A DNA stretch of 43,937 nt, taken from contig DUMW01000042.1 in assembly GCA_012839765.1 (NCBI GenBank), positions 1-43,937 on the forward strand, given 5' to 3'. Positions 1 through 8,706 of the stretch are shown piece by piece. A program made the position numbers and the translations under genes. The notes beneath the pieces are model-generated. The model worked only from the letters and a program-made list of their open reading frames with translations, made no database searches and was not told where the DNA came from. Position 1 is the stretch's first letter. Every line of letters begins with the position of its first letter. The DNA comes from Bacillota bacterium (GTDB lineage: Bacteria > Bacillota > Limnochordia > DUMW01).

Positions 1-53
1 ATTCTGGGCGAGGTAAAAAAATGACATTTTCCCCTACATAACGCCGACATGGC

Positions 54-97
54 CAGAGGTCTGCAAACCCTTTCGTACCAAGGGTTTGAGACCTCTG
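54..97. repeat. Long imperfect hairpin near the window start
   Basis: The two arms, 54-72 and 80-97, pair over 18 bp. CAGAGGTCT pairs with AGACCTCTG and CAAACCCTT with AAGGGTTTG; G63 is a single bulge and the loop is the 7 nt at 73-79. Only a short TTT follows on the + strand, so this is not a textbook intrinsic terminator. It may end an upstream transcript or be a structured RNA or small mobile repeat. Nothing else recognisable lies between 98 and the DUF1614 gene. Confidence 0.6.
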
Positions 98-291
98 TTT
101 CTGACTATAACTGCAAAAGATGGGATTATATCCCTTTCGGTGATTTCCAGCAAGTGCTCTTTATCGGTTCAAGGCGGACCGGAAAATGCTTACGTCCCTT
201 GGGAAAAGAAGCGGCCCGCAGCCACTGCATAATCCCCTAATCGGGCGCACACTCTAAAGAAGAGATACGGAGCGCAAGGAGTGTGATCCCT

Positions 292-987
292 TTGACCATT
301 GGGTTAATTATTTTGTTTGGTGTGGCGGTCCTCATCTATTTCGGCTTGTTACATCGGGTGTTGGACCGGATGCGGCTAGATGACCGCCAGGCCCTGCTAA
401 TCATTGGGCTGATGGTGGTGACCAGTTTTGTGACCCTTCCTCTGTACCGGCGGGGTTTGCAGGTGAGCTTGAATGTGGGTGGTGCCCTCGTCCCTGTGGC
501 GGTGGCCATCTATTTGTTGGTCAAGGCCGACGAGCGCAGGGAATGGATCCGGGCCCTGTTGGCTACGGTTGCTACGGTGGTGGTTCTGACCATCGTCACC
601 AATCTAACGGACTTTGATCCACCCGATGCGGACTTTATGGATCCCCTCTGGTTCTTTGGTTTGGTGGCGGGGGTTTCCGGGTACCTTGCGGGTCGATCCC
701 GTCGTTCCGCCTTCATTGCCGCCACCTTAGGGATTGTGGCCCTGGACGTGATCCACCTGATTCGGGCGGTGGTGGAAGGGGTACCGGCCACGGTGAACCT
801 AGGTGGGGCCGGTGTCTATGATGCCACGGTGCTGGCGGGAGTCATTGCGGTGGGACTGGCGGAACTGGTGGGTGAGGTCCGGGAGCGACTACAGGGGGGA
901 CCGGCGGAACGGGAGGATGCGCCCTTGCCCCTGCGCAATGAGGACTTTGCCCAGGAGGTTGCAAAGGAGGATGAACCCGATGCCTAG
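292..987 (+). CDS. DUF1614 family membrane protein
   Basis: About 231 residues with five or six hydrophobic segments covering the first 190, then a charged cytoplasmic tail rich in Glu and Asp. The pattern (short N-terminal segment, Arg-rich loop, Gly/Ala/Val-rich helices) fits DUF1614, a family of unknown function seen in spore-forming Firmicutes. AAGGAG at 276-281 ends one base before a GTG at 283, too close to use, so TTG 292 (spacing 10) is preferred; both give the same frame. Its TAG stop overlaps the start of the next gene by 8 nt, implying translational coupling with the SpoIIP-like gene. The tie to sporulation rests on this neighbourhood only. Confidence 0.7.
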   Translation: MTIGLIILFGVAVLIYFGLLHRVLDRMRLDDRQALLIIGLMVVTSFVTLPLYRRGLQVSLNVGGALVPVAVAIYLLVKADERREWIRALLATVATVVVLTIVTNLTDFDPPDADFMDPLWFFGLVAGVSGYLAGRSRRSAFIAATLGIVALDVIHLIRAVVEGVPATVNLGGAGVYDATVLAGVIAVGLAELVGEVRERLQGGPAEREDAPLPLRNEDFAQEVAKEDEPDA

Positions 988-2128
988 GTGGCTGCTTGTG
1001 TGCTTAGTGTTGGTCTTTGTGCTTTGTCCCTGTGGAGTGGAAGCAACTTCCCCTGGGGATAATGAAGGGATGGAGTTTGTGGGTCGATATTGGCAGCTGG
1101 TGGACGAGGAGGGCAATCCCCTGACTTTGACGGCGCGGTTGCCGGTGGAAGGGGACCAGTACATCGCCGCGGATAACCGGATGTACGAAGTGGTGGAGGT
1201 GGGGGAGGATGTGGCCTATTGCAAATACATTGAGACCATCGAGTTACCGGATGTCGCTTCCCTCACCACCGTGGGTGGCACCACCTTCTTCCAGGATGTC
1301 TTTGCGGCCTTGTCCGGTCGATGGGCGGCCAGCATGGGGACCAGTGGGCCCGTCGCCCTGTACCACACCCATAGTGACGAATCCTTCGTGCCCACCAGTG
1401 GTGTGTACACCAAGGATGTGGGGGATATTTACCAAGTGGGACGGACCTTCCGGGATGCCCTGGAGGAGCTGGGCTATAAAGCCATCTGGTCCCAGAACAA
1501 CCACAACCCCCACGACGGCCAGGCTTACATGCGCTCACGTCGCACCGCCATGGAACTGATGAAGGCCAGCCCCTCTACTTTGATCGACGTTCACCGGGAC
1601 GCGTTACCGCCGGAGGTTTACGCGACAGAGATAGACGGCACTCCCGCAAGTAAGGTGCGGATTGTGGTGGGCCGACAGAATCCAAATATGGCCACCAATT
1701 TGGAGTATGCCAAACGGATCAAGGCGGTGGCCGATGAGAAATACCCGGGGATTATCGAGGGTATCTTTATGGCTCAGGGGAACTATAACCAAGACCTGGG
1801 TCCGAAGGCCATCCTTTTGGAGATGGGCACCCACACCATTTCCCTGGAACGGGCCCAAAACGCTGCCAGGTTCTTCTCAGAGGTGATCCCGGTGGCTGCT
1901 GGGCTTACTGCCACGGGTCGGCCTAGTGTTCTGCGGCGCATAGGCAGTGCTGCTTTGGCCACGACGCTGTTTCTGGCGATCCTGTTGGTGGTGGGCCTGG
2001 TAGCCTTTACGGCCCTAAACTGCGGGTCTGTGGACGAGTTTAAGGAGAAAGTAGGGCAAATGTTTAGAGGCGATTTTCACGGGGTGCTGGAAGATGCAGG
2101 TCTACGGTTGGGTCCTAAGCGAGATTAG
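980..2128 (+). CDS. spoIIP: Stage II sporulation protein P-like amidase/endopeptidase
   Basis: About 382 residues. SpoIIP degrades septal peptidoglycan during engulfment together with SpoIID and SpoIIM. The conserved zinc and catalytic positions are visible: His129 and Glu134 in YHTHSDESF, His205 in DVHRD, and Glu281 in ILLEMGT after the NYNQDLGP block. A signal peptide covers residues 1-22, and a second hydrophobic helix sits near residues 323-345, followed by a short charged tail. Classical SpoIIP is anchored at the N-terminus, so this C-terminal anchor is unusual. ATG 980 is chosen because AAAGGAGG (963-970) lies 9 nt upstream; ATG 971 would abut the ribosome site. A shorter paralogue with the same layout lies at 22333-23349. 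Confidence 0.88.
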   Translation: MPRWLLVCLVLVFVLCPCGVEATSPGDNEGMEFVGRYWQLVDEEGNPLTLTARLPVEGDQYIAADNRMYEVVEVGEDVAYCKYIETIELPDVASLTTVGGTTFFQDVFAALSGRWAASMGTSGPVALYHTHSDESFVPTSGVYTKDVGDIYQVGRTFRDALEELGYKAIWSQNNHNPHDGQAYMRSRRTAMELMKASPSTLIDVHRDALPPEVYATEIDGTPASKVRIVVGRQNPNMATNLEYAKRIKAVADEKYPGIIEGIFMAQGNYNQDLGPKAILLEMGTHTISLERAQNAARFFSEVIPVAAGLTATGRPSVLRRIGSAALATTLFLAILLVVGLVAFTALNCGSVDEFKEKVGQMFRGDFHGVLEDAGLRLGPKRD

Positions 2129-3041
2129 TCCCATGGACTTTTTGGTCTCCATACCCTTAGCCACCCTGATGGGGACCCTGGCCCGGCTGTACATGCTCCG
2201 GATCGATTACCGCCAGTATCCCAGCTATCCCCAAGGGTATATCATTCATCTGTCCCTGGGATTCATCGCCGCCTTTCTAGGGGCCATGGCTGTGCCCGCC
2301 GTGCTCAGCGAGGACTATGCCGCGGCTACCTTTCTGGCCCTGGCTGCCACCCAATTTCGGGATGTGCGGGAGATGGAGCGTAGGACCTTGCTAAATTTGG
2401 AGGAGACGGAGCTGGTGCGGCGGGGTACCGCCTATATCGAAGGGATCGCGCGGGTCTTTGAGGCCCGGAACTACTTGGCTATCTTTGTATCCCTCTTGGT
2501 AAGCCTAGGATATTTGGGGACTGGCTTCCTTTTGGAACCGGCCTGGCGGTTTACCCTGGCGGTTTTGGTGGGGATGTTAAGTGCGTATATGCTAAACAAA
2601 CTTATGCGGGGCAAGGTGATCGGGGACATTGCCGAGGTGCGGCCGGGTAAGATCAGTTTTGACGGTCCGATGCTGAAGGTGGACAACATTGTGATCATGA
2701 ACGTGGGGCTAAAGGAGTCCCGGGAACGGTACCTCGCCCATGGGCAGGGGGTGATCATCACCCCGCGGGACCCTAACGCCAAGGCTACCCTGGCCAACCC
2801 CGGCCAGATGCAGGCCATCATCCATGACCTTTCGGTGGTACTGGGACTGCGGTTGGACCTTGGGGAACCGGAGTTTCTACCCTTAGCCCGGCGGGACGCC
2901 CAAACCGGTGCCATCGGCATTGCCATTATTCCCTCTAGCCCCAGTGAAAGGGCCATGATCCAAGCGGCCCTGAGGGTACCGGTCCTGGAGGCATCGGTCC
3001 GCAGACCCCTTGATGCCAAGGCCGGGTTAATGGTGGATTAG
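2094..3041 (+). CDS. YIEGIA family membrane protein
   Basis: About 315 residues. The family signature YIEGIA is present literally at residues 114-119, after a block matching the family (TLARLYMLRIDYRQYPSYPQGY). There are hydrophobic helices near residues 15-30, 58-80 and 125-165, then a soluble C-terminal half that probably faces the cytoplasm. ATG 2094 has GGGGTG 7 nt upstream and overlaps the SpoIIP end by 35 nt; ATG 2133, just after the SpoIIP stop, is the alternative but has no good ribosome site. The next gene encodes the small partner annotated as the capping complex subunit for YIEGIA. Molecular function is not established. Confidence 0.85.
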   Translation: MQVYGWVLSEISPMDFLVSIPLATLMGTLARLYMLRIDYRQYPSYPQGYIIHLSLGFIAAFLGAMAVPAVLSEDYAAATFLALAATQFRDVREMERRTLLNLEETELVRRGTAYIEGIARVFEARNYLAIFVSLLVSLGYLGTGFLLEPAWRFTLAVLVGMLSAYMLNKLMRGKVIGDIAEVRPGKISFDGPMLKVDNIVIMNVGLKESRERYLAHGQGVIITPRDPNAKATLANPGQMQAIIHDLSVVLGLRLDLGEPEFLPLARRDAQTGAIGIAIIPSSPSERAMIQAALRVPVLEASVRRPLDAKAGLMVD

Positions 3042-3056
3042 AAAAGGGGTATTGTG

Positions 3057-3254
3057 ATGTCTGGAGACGTCCGGATGACGAAACAAATCATCGCCATTGT
3101 GACTTTGCATAGGGACCGGGTGGGAGGCAGTGCGCCCATCTTCTATGCCAAAGACCCCGCGGCCTTGGAGGAAATTGCCCGGTACATCAGTCGGGTATCC
3201 GGGGGGATGGTCCATGAACTTGAGGAAGGCACCTACTTCATCGTCCTACACTGA
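3057..3254 (+). CDS. Capping complex subunit for YIEGIA (small protein)
   Basis: A 65-residue protein with a beta-rich start (TKQIIAIVTLHRDRVGGSAPIFYA), a central helix (DPAALEEIARYISRVSGG) and a final strand ending EEGTYFIVLH. Length, sequence and position directly after YIEGIA fit the partner family. ATG 3057 is preferred over GTG 3054 because AAGGGG (3044-3049) is then 7 nt away. It lies 15 nt after YIEGIA and 15 nt before DUF3189, so the three are almost certainly co-transcribed. Biochemical role is unknown. Confidence 0.75.
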   Translation: MSGDVRMTKQIIAIVTLHRDRVGGSAPIFYAKDPAALEEIARYISRVSGGMVHELEEGTYFIVLH

Positions 3255-3269
3255 GGAGGAGGGCTATGG

Positions 3270-3722
3270 TTGAAGATTATCTATTGTTGTTTTGGCGGTG
3301 CCCACTCCTCTCCTGTGGCCGCCGCCATTCACCTGGGGATCTTGCCAGCGGACCGCCTCCCCACCAGACAGGAGCTTCTGCAACTGCCCCTCTTTGATCG
3401 TAACGACCAGCAGGGTACCCTTCACTGCATGGGCAAAGATGAAAGGGGACATGAGGTTTACGTGTTGGGACGGGGCAGAGGGGGGAAAATCGCTGAGACC
3501 ACCCTGATTAACGGATACAACCTGGCCGGAGGACAGGCGGACAGGGAGCTGGTCATCGTGGATACCTTAAAGTGCGTGAACCTGATCATGCGGATCGGTG
3601 GATACCTGTCCCGGCGGTTGCGCCTGGTCTTCCTGGGACGTCCCCTGGTTTTGGTGGGCACCCAACGGGCCTTTCGATGTCTTGTGGCGGTGGTGGAGGC
3701 GGTGAAGGCAGAGGTTAGATAG
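3270..3722 (+). CDS. DUF3189 family protein
   Basis: 150 residues beginning MKIIYCCFGGAHSSPVAAAIHLG, which matches the start of DUF3189 proteins, followed by a segment like the FDR-x-G-x-x-x-MGKDERGHEVYVLGRG region of the family. The TTG start at 3270 is supported by GAGGAGGAGGG at 3253-3263. An overlapping ATG at 3266 is in another frame and gives no family match. The N-terminal strand with CCFGGAHSS looks nucleotide- or phosphate-binding, but the function is unknown. It is the last gene before a new promoter, so it probably closes the operon that starts with DUF1614. Confidence 0.8.
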   Translation: MKIIYCCFGGAHSSPVAAAIHLGILPADRLPTRQELLQLPLFDRNDQQGTLHCMGKDERGHEVYVLGRGRGGKIAETTLINGYNLAGGQADRELVIVDTLKCVNLIMRIGGYLSRRLRLVFLGRPLVLVGTQRAFRCLVAVVEAVKAEVR

Positions 3723-3724
3723 GT

Positions 3725-3753
3725 TTGCCTTCGTATACAGCTTATGGTATAAT
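3725..3753 (+). promoter_or_regulatory. Predicted housekeeping (sigma-A) promoter for DUF512-der-plsY
   Basis: -35 TTGCCT at 3725-3730, a 17-nt spacer, and a perfect -10 TATAAT at 3748-3753 preceded by TG (extended -10). It lies just after the DUF3189 stop and about 40 nt before the radical SAM gene. Confidence 0.75.
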
Positions 3754-3792
3754 TCTCTCGCAAATACCCCGTGGTGGTGGTCCAAAAACAAA

Positions 3793-5091
3793 GTGGCAGG
3801 GAAGATTAAAGAGATCGCACCCGGTTCCTTGGCTGAGGAGCTGGGCCTGGAACCAATGGATGAACTGGTGGCCATTAACGGTCATCAGTTGCGGGATATC
3901 CTTGACTATTACTACTACTCCAATGTATCCGATCTGGTCTTGACGGTGCGCAAACAGGAAGAAACGTGGGTGATCGAGACGGAGAAAGACCCCGATGAAC
4001 CACTGGGTATTACCTTCACCGATGTCCTTTTCGATCGGGTCAAGACCTGTGCCAACCGTTGTCTGTTTTGCTTTGAGGATCAGATGCCCGCCGGGATGCG
4101 TGCCTCGTTAAGGGAAAAGGACGATGACTACCGGCTATCTTTTCTCTATGGCAACTTCATTACCTTGACGAACCTGAAGAAGTCCGATTGGGAGCGGATC
4201 GCCACCCAAAGGCTGAGTCCCTTATATGTGTCGGTCCATGCGACGGATCCCAAGGTGCGGGCGCGGCTTTTGCGGAATCCCAAAGCCGCTTTGATTCGTG
4301 AACATTTGACCTGGCTGCGGGAACACAATATCCAAGTACATTGCCAGATTGTACTGTGTCCGGGGGAGAACGACGGTGAGATCCTGGACAGAACCATAGA
4401 AGATTTGCGCAGATTTTGGCCGACGGTGCTATCCGTGGCCGTGGTCCCAGTGGGCTTAACGCGATTCCGTACCCATTTGTCCCCGTTGCGGTCTGTTCGC
4501 CCACCGGAGGCAAGGCAGCTGATTGCCGCCTGTGCAAAGGTGCAAGACCGGTGTCTGGAGGAATTCGGTACCCGGTTCCTGTGGCTATCCGACGAGTTTT
4601 ACTACCTGGCCCAGGCTCCTGTCCCTAGGGGAGACTTTTACGAGGAGTTTGCCCAGCTGGAAAATGGTGTGGGGATGGTGGCCGCCTTCCGGGAGGAGCT
4701 GGCCCAGTGCACTTGGCCCCGACGTCTGGGGCGGGAGAAGTCGGTGACTATCGCTACGGGCAAGATGGGTGCCTATTTTCTTCAGGATTTCTTTGTACTT
4801 TTGTCCGGCATTGGCAACCTCCGGTGTAATGTGGTGGTGGTGGAGAACCGGTTCTTCGGTTCCTTGGTTACTGCCACGGGTCTCATCACGGGAGAGGATT
4901 TGGTGGCGGCCTTGCGGGAGCAGGAGCTGGGAGATTATCTTGTCCTGCCCCGGGTGATGGTGAACCAGGACCTGTTCTTCCTGGACGATTGGCATCTAGA
5001 TGATGTGGCGAAGCGGTTGAACGTGCCGATTCGGCTGGTGGATGGGGCCGCAGAAATGGCTGGATTCATTGAAGAATTAGCCGCGGAGTAA
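3793..5091 (+). CDS. PDZ-like/DUF512 radical SAM protein
   Basis: About 432 residues. The N-terminus (AGKIKEIAPGSLAEELGLEPMDELVAINGH) is a PDZ-like fold. The radical SAM cluster motif follows at Cys86, Cys90 and Cys93 (CX3CX2C in CANRCLFCF), then FEDQMPAGMR, typical of this family. The C-terminal DUF512 part includes VTIATGKMGAYFLQDF. Such proteins are conserved beside der in Clostridia; the substrate is unknown. The start is a GTG with no clear ribosome site between the predicted promoter and 3793, so the transcript may have a short or weak leader. der begins 12 nt after the stop. Confidence 0.88.
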   Translation: MAGKIKEIAPGSLAEELGLEPMDELVAINGHQLRDILDYYYYSNVSDLVLTVRKQEETWVIETEKDPDEPLGITFTDVLFDRVKTCANRCLFCFEDQMPAGMRASLREKDDDYRLSFLYGNFITLTNLKKSDWERIATQRLSPLYVSVHATDPKVRARLLRNPKAALIREHLTWLREHNIQVHCQIVLCPGENDGEILDRTIEDLRRFWPTVLSVAVVPVGLTRFRTHLSPLRSVRPPEARQLIAACAKVQDRCLEEFGTRFLWLSDEFYYLAQAPVPRGDFYEEFAQLENGVGMVAAFREELAQCTWPRRLGREKSVTIATGKMGAYFLQDFFVLLSGIGNLRCNVVVVENRFFGSLVTATGLITGEDLVAALREQELGDYLVLPRVMVNQDLFFLDDWHLDDVAKRLNVPIRLVDGAAEMAGFIEELAAE

Positions 5092-5103
5092 GGAGGAAAT
5101 CCC

Positions 5104-6423
5104 ATGGGAAAACCGGTTGTGGCCATTGTGGGTCGGCCGAACGTGGGAAAGTCCGCGTTGTTTAACCGGCTGATTGAACGCAGAGTGGCGATTGTGGAGT
5201 CAGAACCGGGCATTACCCGGGATCGGCTGTACCATGAATGTAATTGGTTGGGGCGCAGCTTCATTCTGGTGGATACGGGCGGTATAGATTTCTCCGATGA
5301 TGACGATTTTGCTGCCAGCGTCCGCAAACAGGCCCAAATGGCCATCGAGGAGGCCGATTTGGTGCTGATGGTGGTGGATGGGCAAGCCGGTCCCCAAGAG
5401 TTGGACCAGGATGTGGCCGAACTTTTGCGCCGGCAGAACAAGCCTGTACTCCTGGTGGTGAACAAGGCAGATAATTCCGAGCTGGAACTGCATGCGGTGG
5501 AGTTTTATGCCCTGGGTTTGGGGGACCCCATCGCGGTGTCTGCTATGCACAATCGGAATATTGGGGATCTATTGGACCTGGTGATGGAGCAACTTCCCCC
5601 CGCGGAGGAGGAGCCCGCGGATGAAAGCAATGTACGCATCGCGATCGTGGGCCGACCAAACGTGGGAAAATCTTCTTTGGTGAACAAACTCCTAGGTGAA
5701 GAGCGTACTATCGTCAGCGACATCGCCGGCACCACCCGCGAGGCTATTGATATCCTCCTGGAACGGGAGGGGAAAAAGTATCTCCTGGTAGATACCGCAG
5801 GGATGCGGCGCCGATCCAAAGTGGAGAAACCGGTGGAGCGCTACGGGGTCATCCGGAGCCTGCGGGCGATCGATCGTTGTGATGTAGCAGTATTATTGAT
5901 GGATGCCACCGAGGTGGCCACGGATCAGGATGCGAAGATCGCCAGTTACATCCACGAGGTGGGCAAAGGCCTCATTTTGGCCGTGAACAAATGGGACTTG
6001 GTGGTAAAGGACCACCGGACCATGCGGGAATTTGAGGAGTTGATCCGGTATCGCTTTGCCTTTGTAAGCTATGCACCTTTGGTGTTCATCTCCGCCGCCA
6101 CCGGGCAGCGGGTCCATGAGGTGTTGGAAGTGGCCGAGTATGTTCACGAGCAGGCTTCGCTCCGGATTACCACCGGTAGACTCAACGATCTGCTAAATGA
6201 GATTACCTCCCGGGTGCAGCCGCCCAGCCGAAAAGGCAAGCGGCTAAAGATCTACTATGCAGTGCAGGTGGGAGTACGACCGCCGAGATTCTTGTTTTAC
6301 GTCAATGATCCCCGTTTGATGCATTTTTCCTACGCACGGTACCTGGAGAATCAATTGCGGGAGCACTACGGTTTCCACGGAGTGCCGGTGGTCATTGAGA
6401 CCAGGGGGCGAGGGGAAGTTTAG
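5104..6423 (+). CDS. der: Ribosome-assembly GTPase Der (EngA)
   Basis: 439 residues with two tandem GTPase domains and a C-terminal KH-like domain, the invariant Der layout. Domain 1 shows GRPNVGKSALF, DTGGI and NKAD; domain 2 shows GRPNVGKSSLV, DTAGM and NKWD. The KH-like part ends with the RNA-binding segment around GKRLKIYYAVQVGVRPPRF. Der is needed for maturation of the 50S subunit. TAAGGAGG lies just ahead of ATG 5104. The gene sits between the DUF512 radical SAM gene and plsY, a common Clostridia order. Confidence 0.97.
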   Translation: MGKPVVAIVGRPNVGKSALFNRLIERRVAIVESEPGITRDRLYHECNWLGRSFILVDTGGIDFSDDDDFAASVRKQAQMAIEEADLVLMVVDGQAGPQELDQDVAELLRRQNKPVLLVVNKADNSELELHAVEFYALGLGDPIAVSAMHNRNIGDLLDLVMEQLPPAEEEPADESNVRIAIVGRPNVGKSSLVNKLLGEERTIVSDIAGTTREAIDILLEREGKKYLLVDTAGMRRRSKVEKPVERYGVIRSLRAIDRCDVAVLLMDATEVATDQDAKIASYIHEVGKGLILAVNKWDLVVKDHRTMREFEELIRYRFAFVSYAPLVFISAATGQRVHEVLEVAEYVHEQASLRITTGRLNDLLNEITSRVQPPSRKGKRLKIYYAVQVGVRPPRFLFYVNDPRLMHFSYARYLENQLREHYGFHGVPVVIETRGRGEV

Positions 6424-6435
6424 GAGGTCAGAAGT

Positions 6436-7041
6436 ATGGCGACAGTGGTCTCGCTACTCGTTATTCTCGGAAGTTATTTAATGGGAAATATCCTCACCGG
6501 GCCTTTGGTGGCTCGGTATCGGACGGGGATCGATCTCCGTCAGGTGGGCAGTCGCAATGTGGGGGCCACCAATGTGGCGAGGAGTCTTGGGATCCGATTG
6601 GGTTTTTTGGTGTTATTTCTGGATGCTTTAAAAGGTTTCATTCCTCTTTTTGTGGCGAGACTGTTGAACCAAAGTGATGTGGTGCTGGCGATTGCGGCGG
6701 TGGCAGTGGTTCTGGGGCATGACTGGCCCGTCTTCGCCCGTCTTCAGGGAGGCAAAGGGGTGGCCACCTCCCTGGGGGTGCTGGTGGCCATTGCCCCAAA
6801 GGTGGCTTTGGTTCTCACTTTGATTTGGCTTTTGGTGGTCTACTTCAGCCGTTTTGTGTCCCTAGGTTCCCTTGTGGTCGCGGTTTTGTTACCCTTCACC
6901 ATGTTGGTGTTCCGTATGTCCACCGCCTATGTGGTGGCGGGAGCCATCCTGGGGATCATGGCTATCGTGCGTCACTGGAGCAATATTCAGCGGCTGCGCG
7001 ATGGCTCGGAATTGAAGTTCAAATTGGGTCAGCGGCAATGA
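6436..7041 (+). CDS. plsY: Acyl-phosphate:glycerol-3-phosphate acyltransferase PlsY
   Basis: 201 residues with five predicted membrane helices. PlsY transfers the acyl group from acyl-phosphate to glycerol-3-phosphate, the first committed step of phospholipid synthesis in these bacteria. The catalytic loop motifs are visible: GSRNVGATNVARSLG after the first helix and GGKGVATSLGV in the middle. AGGAGG lies just before ATG 6436, 12 nt after der. In many relatives gpsA, which makes the substrate, follows plsY; here a terminator follows. Confidence 0.95.
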   Translation: MATVVSLLVILGSYLMGNILTGPLVARYRTGIDLRQVGSRNVGATNVARSLGIRLGFLVLFLDALKGFIPLFVARLLNQSDVVLAIAAVAVVLGHDWPVFARLQGGKGVATSLGVLVAIAPKVALVLTLIWLLVVYFSRFVSLGSLVVAVLLPFTMLVFRMSTAYVVAGAILGIMAIVRHWSNIQRLRDGSELKFKLGQRQ

Positions 7042-7062
7042 GGAAGGCTGTTTTCAAAGAGG

Positions 7063-7092
7063 AAAAAGCGCGGCTTGGGCCGCGCTTTTTTT
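7063..7092 (+). terminator. Intrinsic terminator of the der-plsY operon
   Basis: AAGCGCGGC and GCCGCGCTT arms around a TTGG loop, ending in seven T residues (7086-7092), 20 nt after the plsY stop. Confidence 0.93.
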
Positions 7093-7100
7093 GTTCCCCG

Positions 7101-7130
7101 GTTATATTCAAAGGTCCAAGCTAATATAGA
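7101..7130 (+). promoter_or_regulatory. Candidate sigma-E-type promoter for spoIVA
   Basis: GTTATATT at 7101-7108 resembles a sigma-E -35. AATATAGA at 7123-7130, 14 nt further on, shares the ATA core of the sigma-E -10 but is only a partial match. spoIVA of Bacillus subtilis is transcribed by sigma-E, so such a promoter is expected here; the sequence support alone is weak. Confidence 0.3.
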
Positions 7131-7204
7131 TATATTGAATGTGGTCAAGGATATCCAGTGACTGGGATCTTTGGGTATTAGGACGGTGAGGAGGGGACCT
7201 ACCG

Positions 7205-8683
7205 ATGGAAAAGTTCGATATCTTCCAGGACATCACGGAACGAACCGGCGGCAGCATTTACATAGGGGTGGTAGGGCCGGTTCGTACTGGTAAGTCGACG
7301 TTTATTAAGAGGTTCATGGACCTTATGGTGCTACCTAGAATAGAGGATGTCCATGAAAAGGAACGTACCATTGATGAATTGCCCCAAAGTGGGGCTGGTA
7401 GAACCATCATGACTACGGAACCGAAATTCGTGCCCGACGAGGCAGTGGAGATCGGTCTTACGAACAATATCAAGTGCAGGGTACGCTTGGTGGATTGCGT
7501 GGGGTACACCGTGGAAGGGGCGAAGGGTTACGAAGAGGAGACCGGGCCCCGGATGGTGCGCACCCCCTGGTTTGATCATGAAATTCCCTTCCAAGAGGCC
7601 GCAGAGATCGGCACCCGAAAGGTGATCGCAGAACACTCCACCTTGGGTCTGGTGGTGACCACCGACGGTTCCATCACCGAGATTCCCCGGGAGAATTACG
7701 TGGCCGCAGAAGAACGGGTGATCAGTGAACTGGAGGAATTGGGTAAGCCATTCCTGGTGGTGCTTAATTCCATCACCCCCGAGAAGGAAGAAACCAAGGC
7801 CCTGGCCCGGTCCTTGGAGGAGAAGTATAATGTGGCGGTTATTCCCATGGACTGCTTGCGCATGACCCAGGAGGATATCATGGAACTCATGCATCGGGTT
7901 CTGTATGAGTTCCCGGTCCGGGAGATCGTGATCCGCCTACCCCAGTGGGTGGACGAATTGGCCGAGGATCACAAGCTAAGCAAGCGCTTCGGTGCGGCGG
8001 TCTTTGAGACCGTGGAGAACATCCATAAACTGCGAGACGTTACCACGGCGGTGGAGGCTTTCCGGCAGTACGAATCGGTGCAGAGTGTGAAGCTGGCCAC
8101 CATGGATTTGGGTTCCGGCAAGGCGGTTATTGACCTATTCGTGGACGGCAGCCTCTTCTACCAAGTGCTCCAGGAGATGACAGGCTTTGCGGTGGAGGGC
8201 GACCATCACCTGATGCGCTTGATGCAGGAACTGTCGGCCGCGAAGAAGGAGTACGACTTGATTGCCCAGGCCTTTGCCGATGTGCGGGAACGGGGCTATG
8301 GGATAGTCAGTCCGCGTCTTGAGGACATTACCTTCGATGAGCCGGAGCTCATCAAGAAAGGTAACCGTTTTGGGGTCCGCCTTACCGCCAGTGCTCCGTC
8401 CTTCCACTTGATCCGGGCCAATATTGTCACCGAGGTCACTCCCTTTGTGGGGACGGAAAAACAGGGGGAGGAGATGGTGCGGTACCTCACCGAGGAGTTT
8501 GAGGCCGATCCCAGCAAGATCTGGTCCTCGGATTTCCTGGGGAAATCCCTCTATGAACTGATTCAGGAGGGGATCTCCAGCAAGCTGCACCGGATGCCCG
8601 AACACGCCCAGGAGAAACTGCAGGAGACCTTGAGCAAGATTATTAATGAAGGCAGCGGGGGTTTGATTTGTATCATCCTCTAA
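7205..8683 (+). CDS. spoIVA: Stage IV sporulation protein A (SpoIVA), coat-basement ATPase
   Basis: 492 residues, the normal family length. SpoIVA polymerises on the outer forespore membrane with ATP hydrolysis and anchors the spore coat. The Walker A motif GPVRTGKST is at residues 24-32; downstream blocks (TTEPKFVPDEAVEI, VDCVGYTVEGAKGY, LVVTTDGSI, FLVVLNS) match the family. The C-terminus ends in hydrophobic GGLICIIL, the membrane-docking tail. AGGAGGGG precedes ATG 7205. As in Bacillus and Clostridia, the HU gene lies close downstream, although a reverse-strand gene intervenes here. Confidence 0.97.
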   Translation: MEKFDIFQDITERTGGSIYIGVVGPVRTGKSTFIKRFMDLMVLPRIEDVHEKERTIDELPQSGAGRTIMTTEPKFVPDEAVEIGLTNNIKCRVRLVDCVGYTVEGAKGYEEETGPRMVRTPWFDHEIPFQEAAEIGTRKVIAEHSTLGLVVTTDGSITEIPRENYVAAEERVISELEELGKPFLVVLNSITPEKEETKALARSLEEKYNVAVIPMDCLRMTQEDIMELMHRVLYEFPVREIVIRLPQWVDELAEDHKLSKRFGAAVFETVENIHKLRDVTTAVEAFRQYESVQSVKLATMDLGSGKAVIDLFVDGSLFYQVLQEMTGFAVEGDHHLMRLMQELSAAKKEYDLIAQAFADVRERGYGIVSPRLEDITFDEPELIKKGNRFGVRLTASAPSFHLIRANIVTEVTPFVGTEKQGEEMVRYLTEEFEADPSKIWSSDFLGKSLYELIQEGISSKLHRMPEHAQEKLQETLSKIINEGSGGLICIIL

Positions 8684-8706
8684 ACAGCCGATATCTGGGA
8701 AGGAAA

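Noticed and set aside
49-240. 63-residue forward open frame at the window start
   Set aside because: It runs through the 18-bp hairpin, has no ribosome site and resembles no family.
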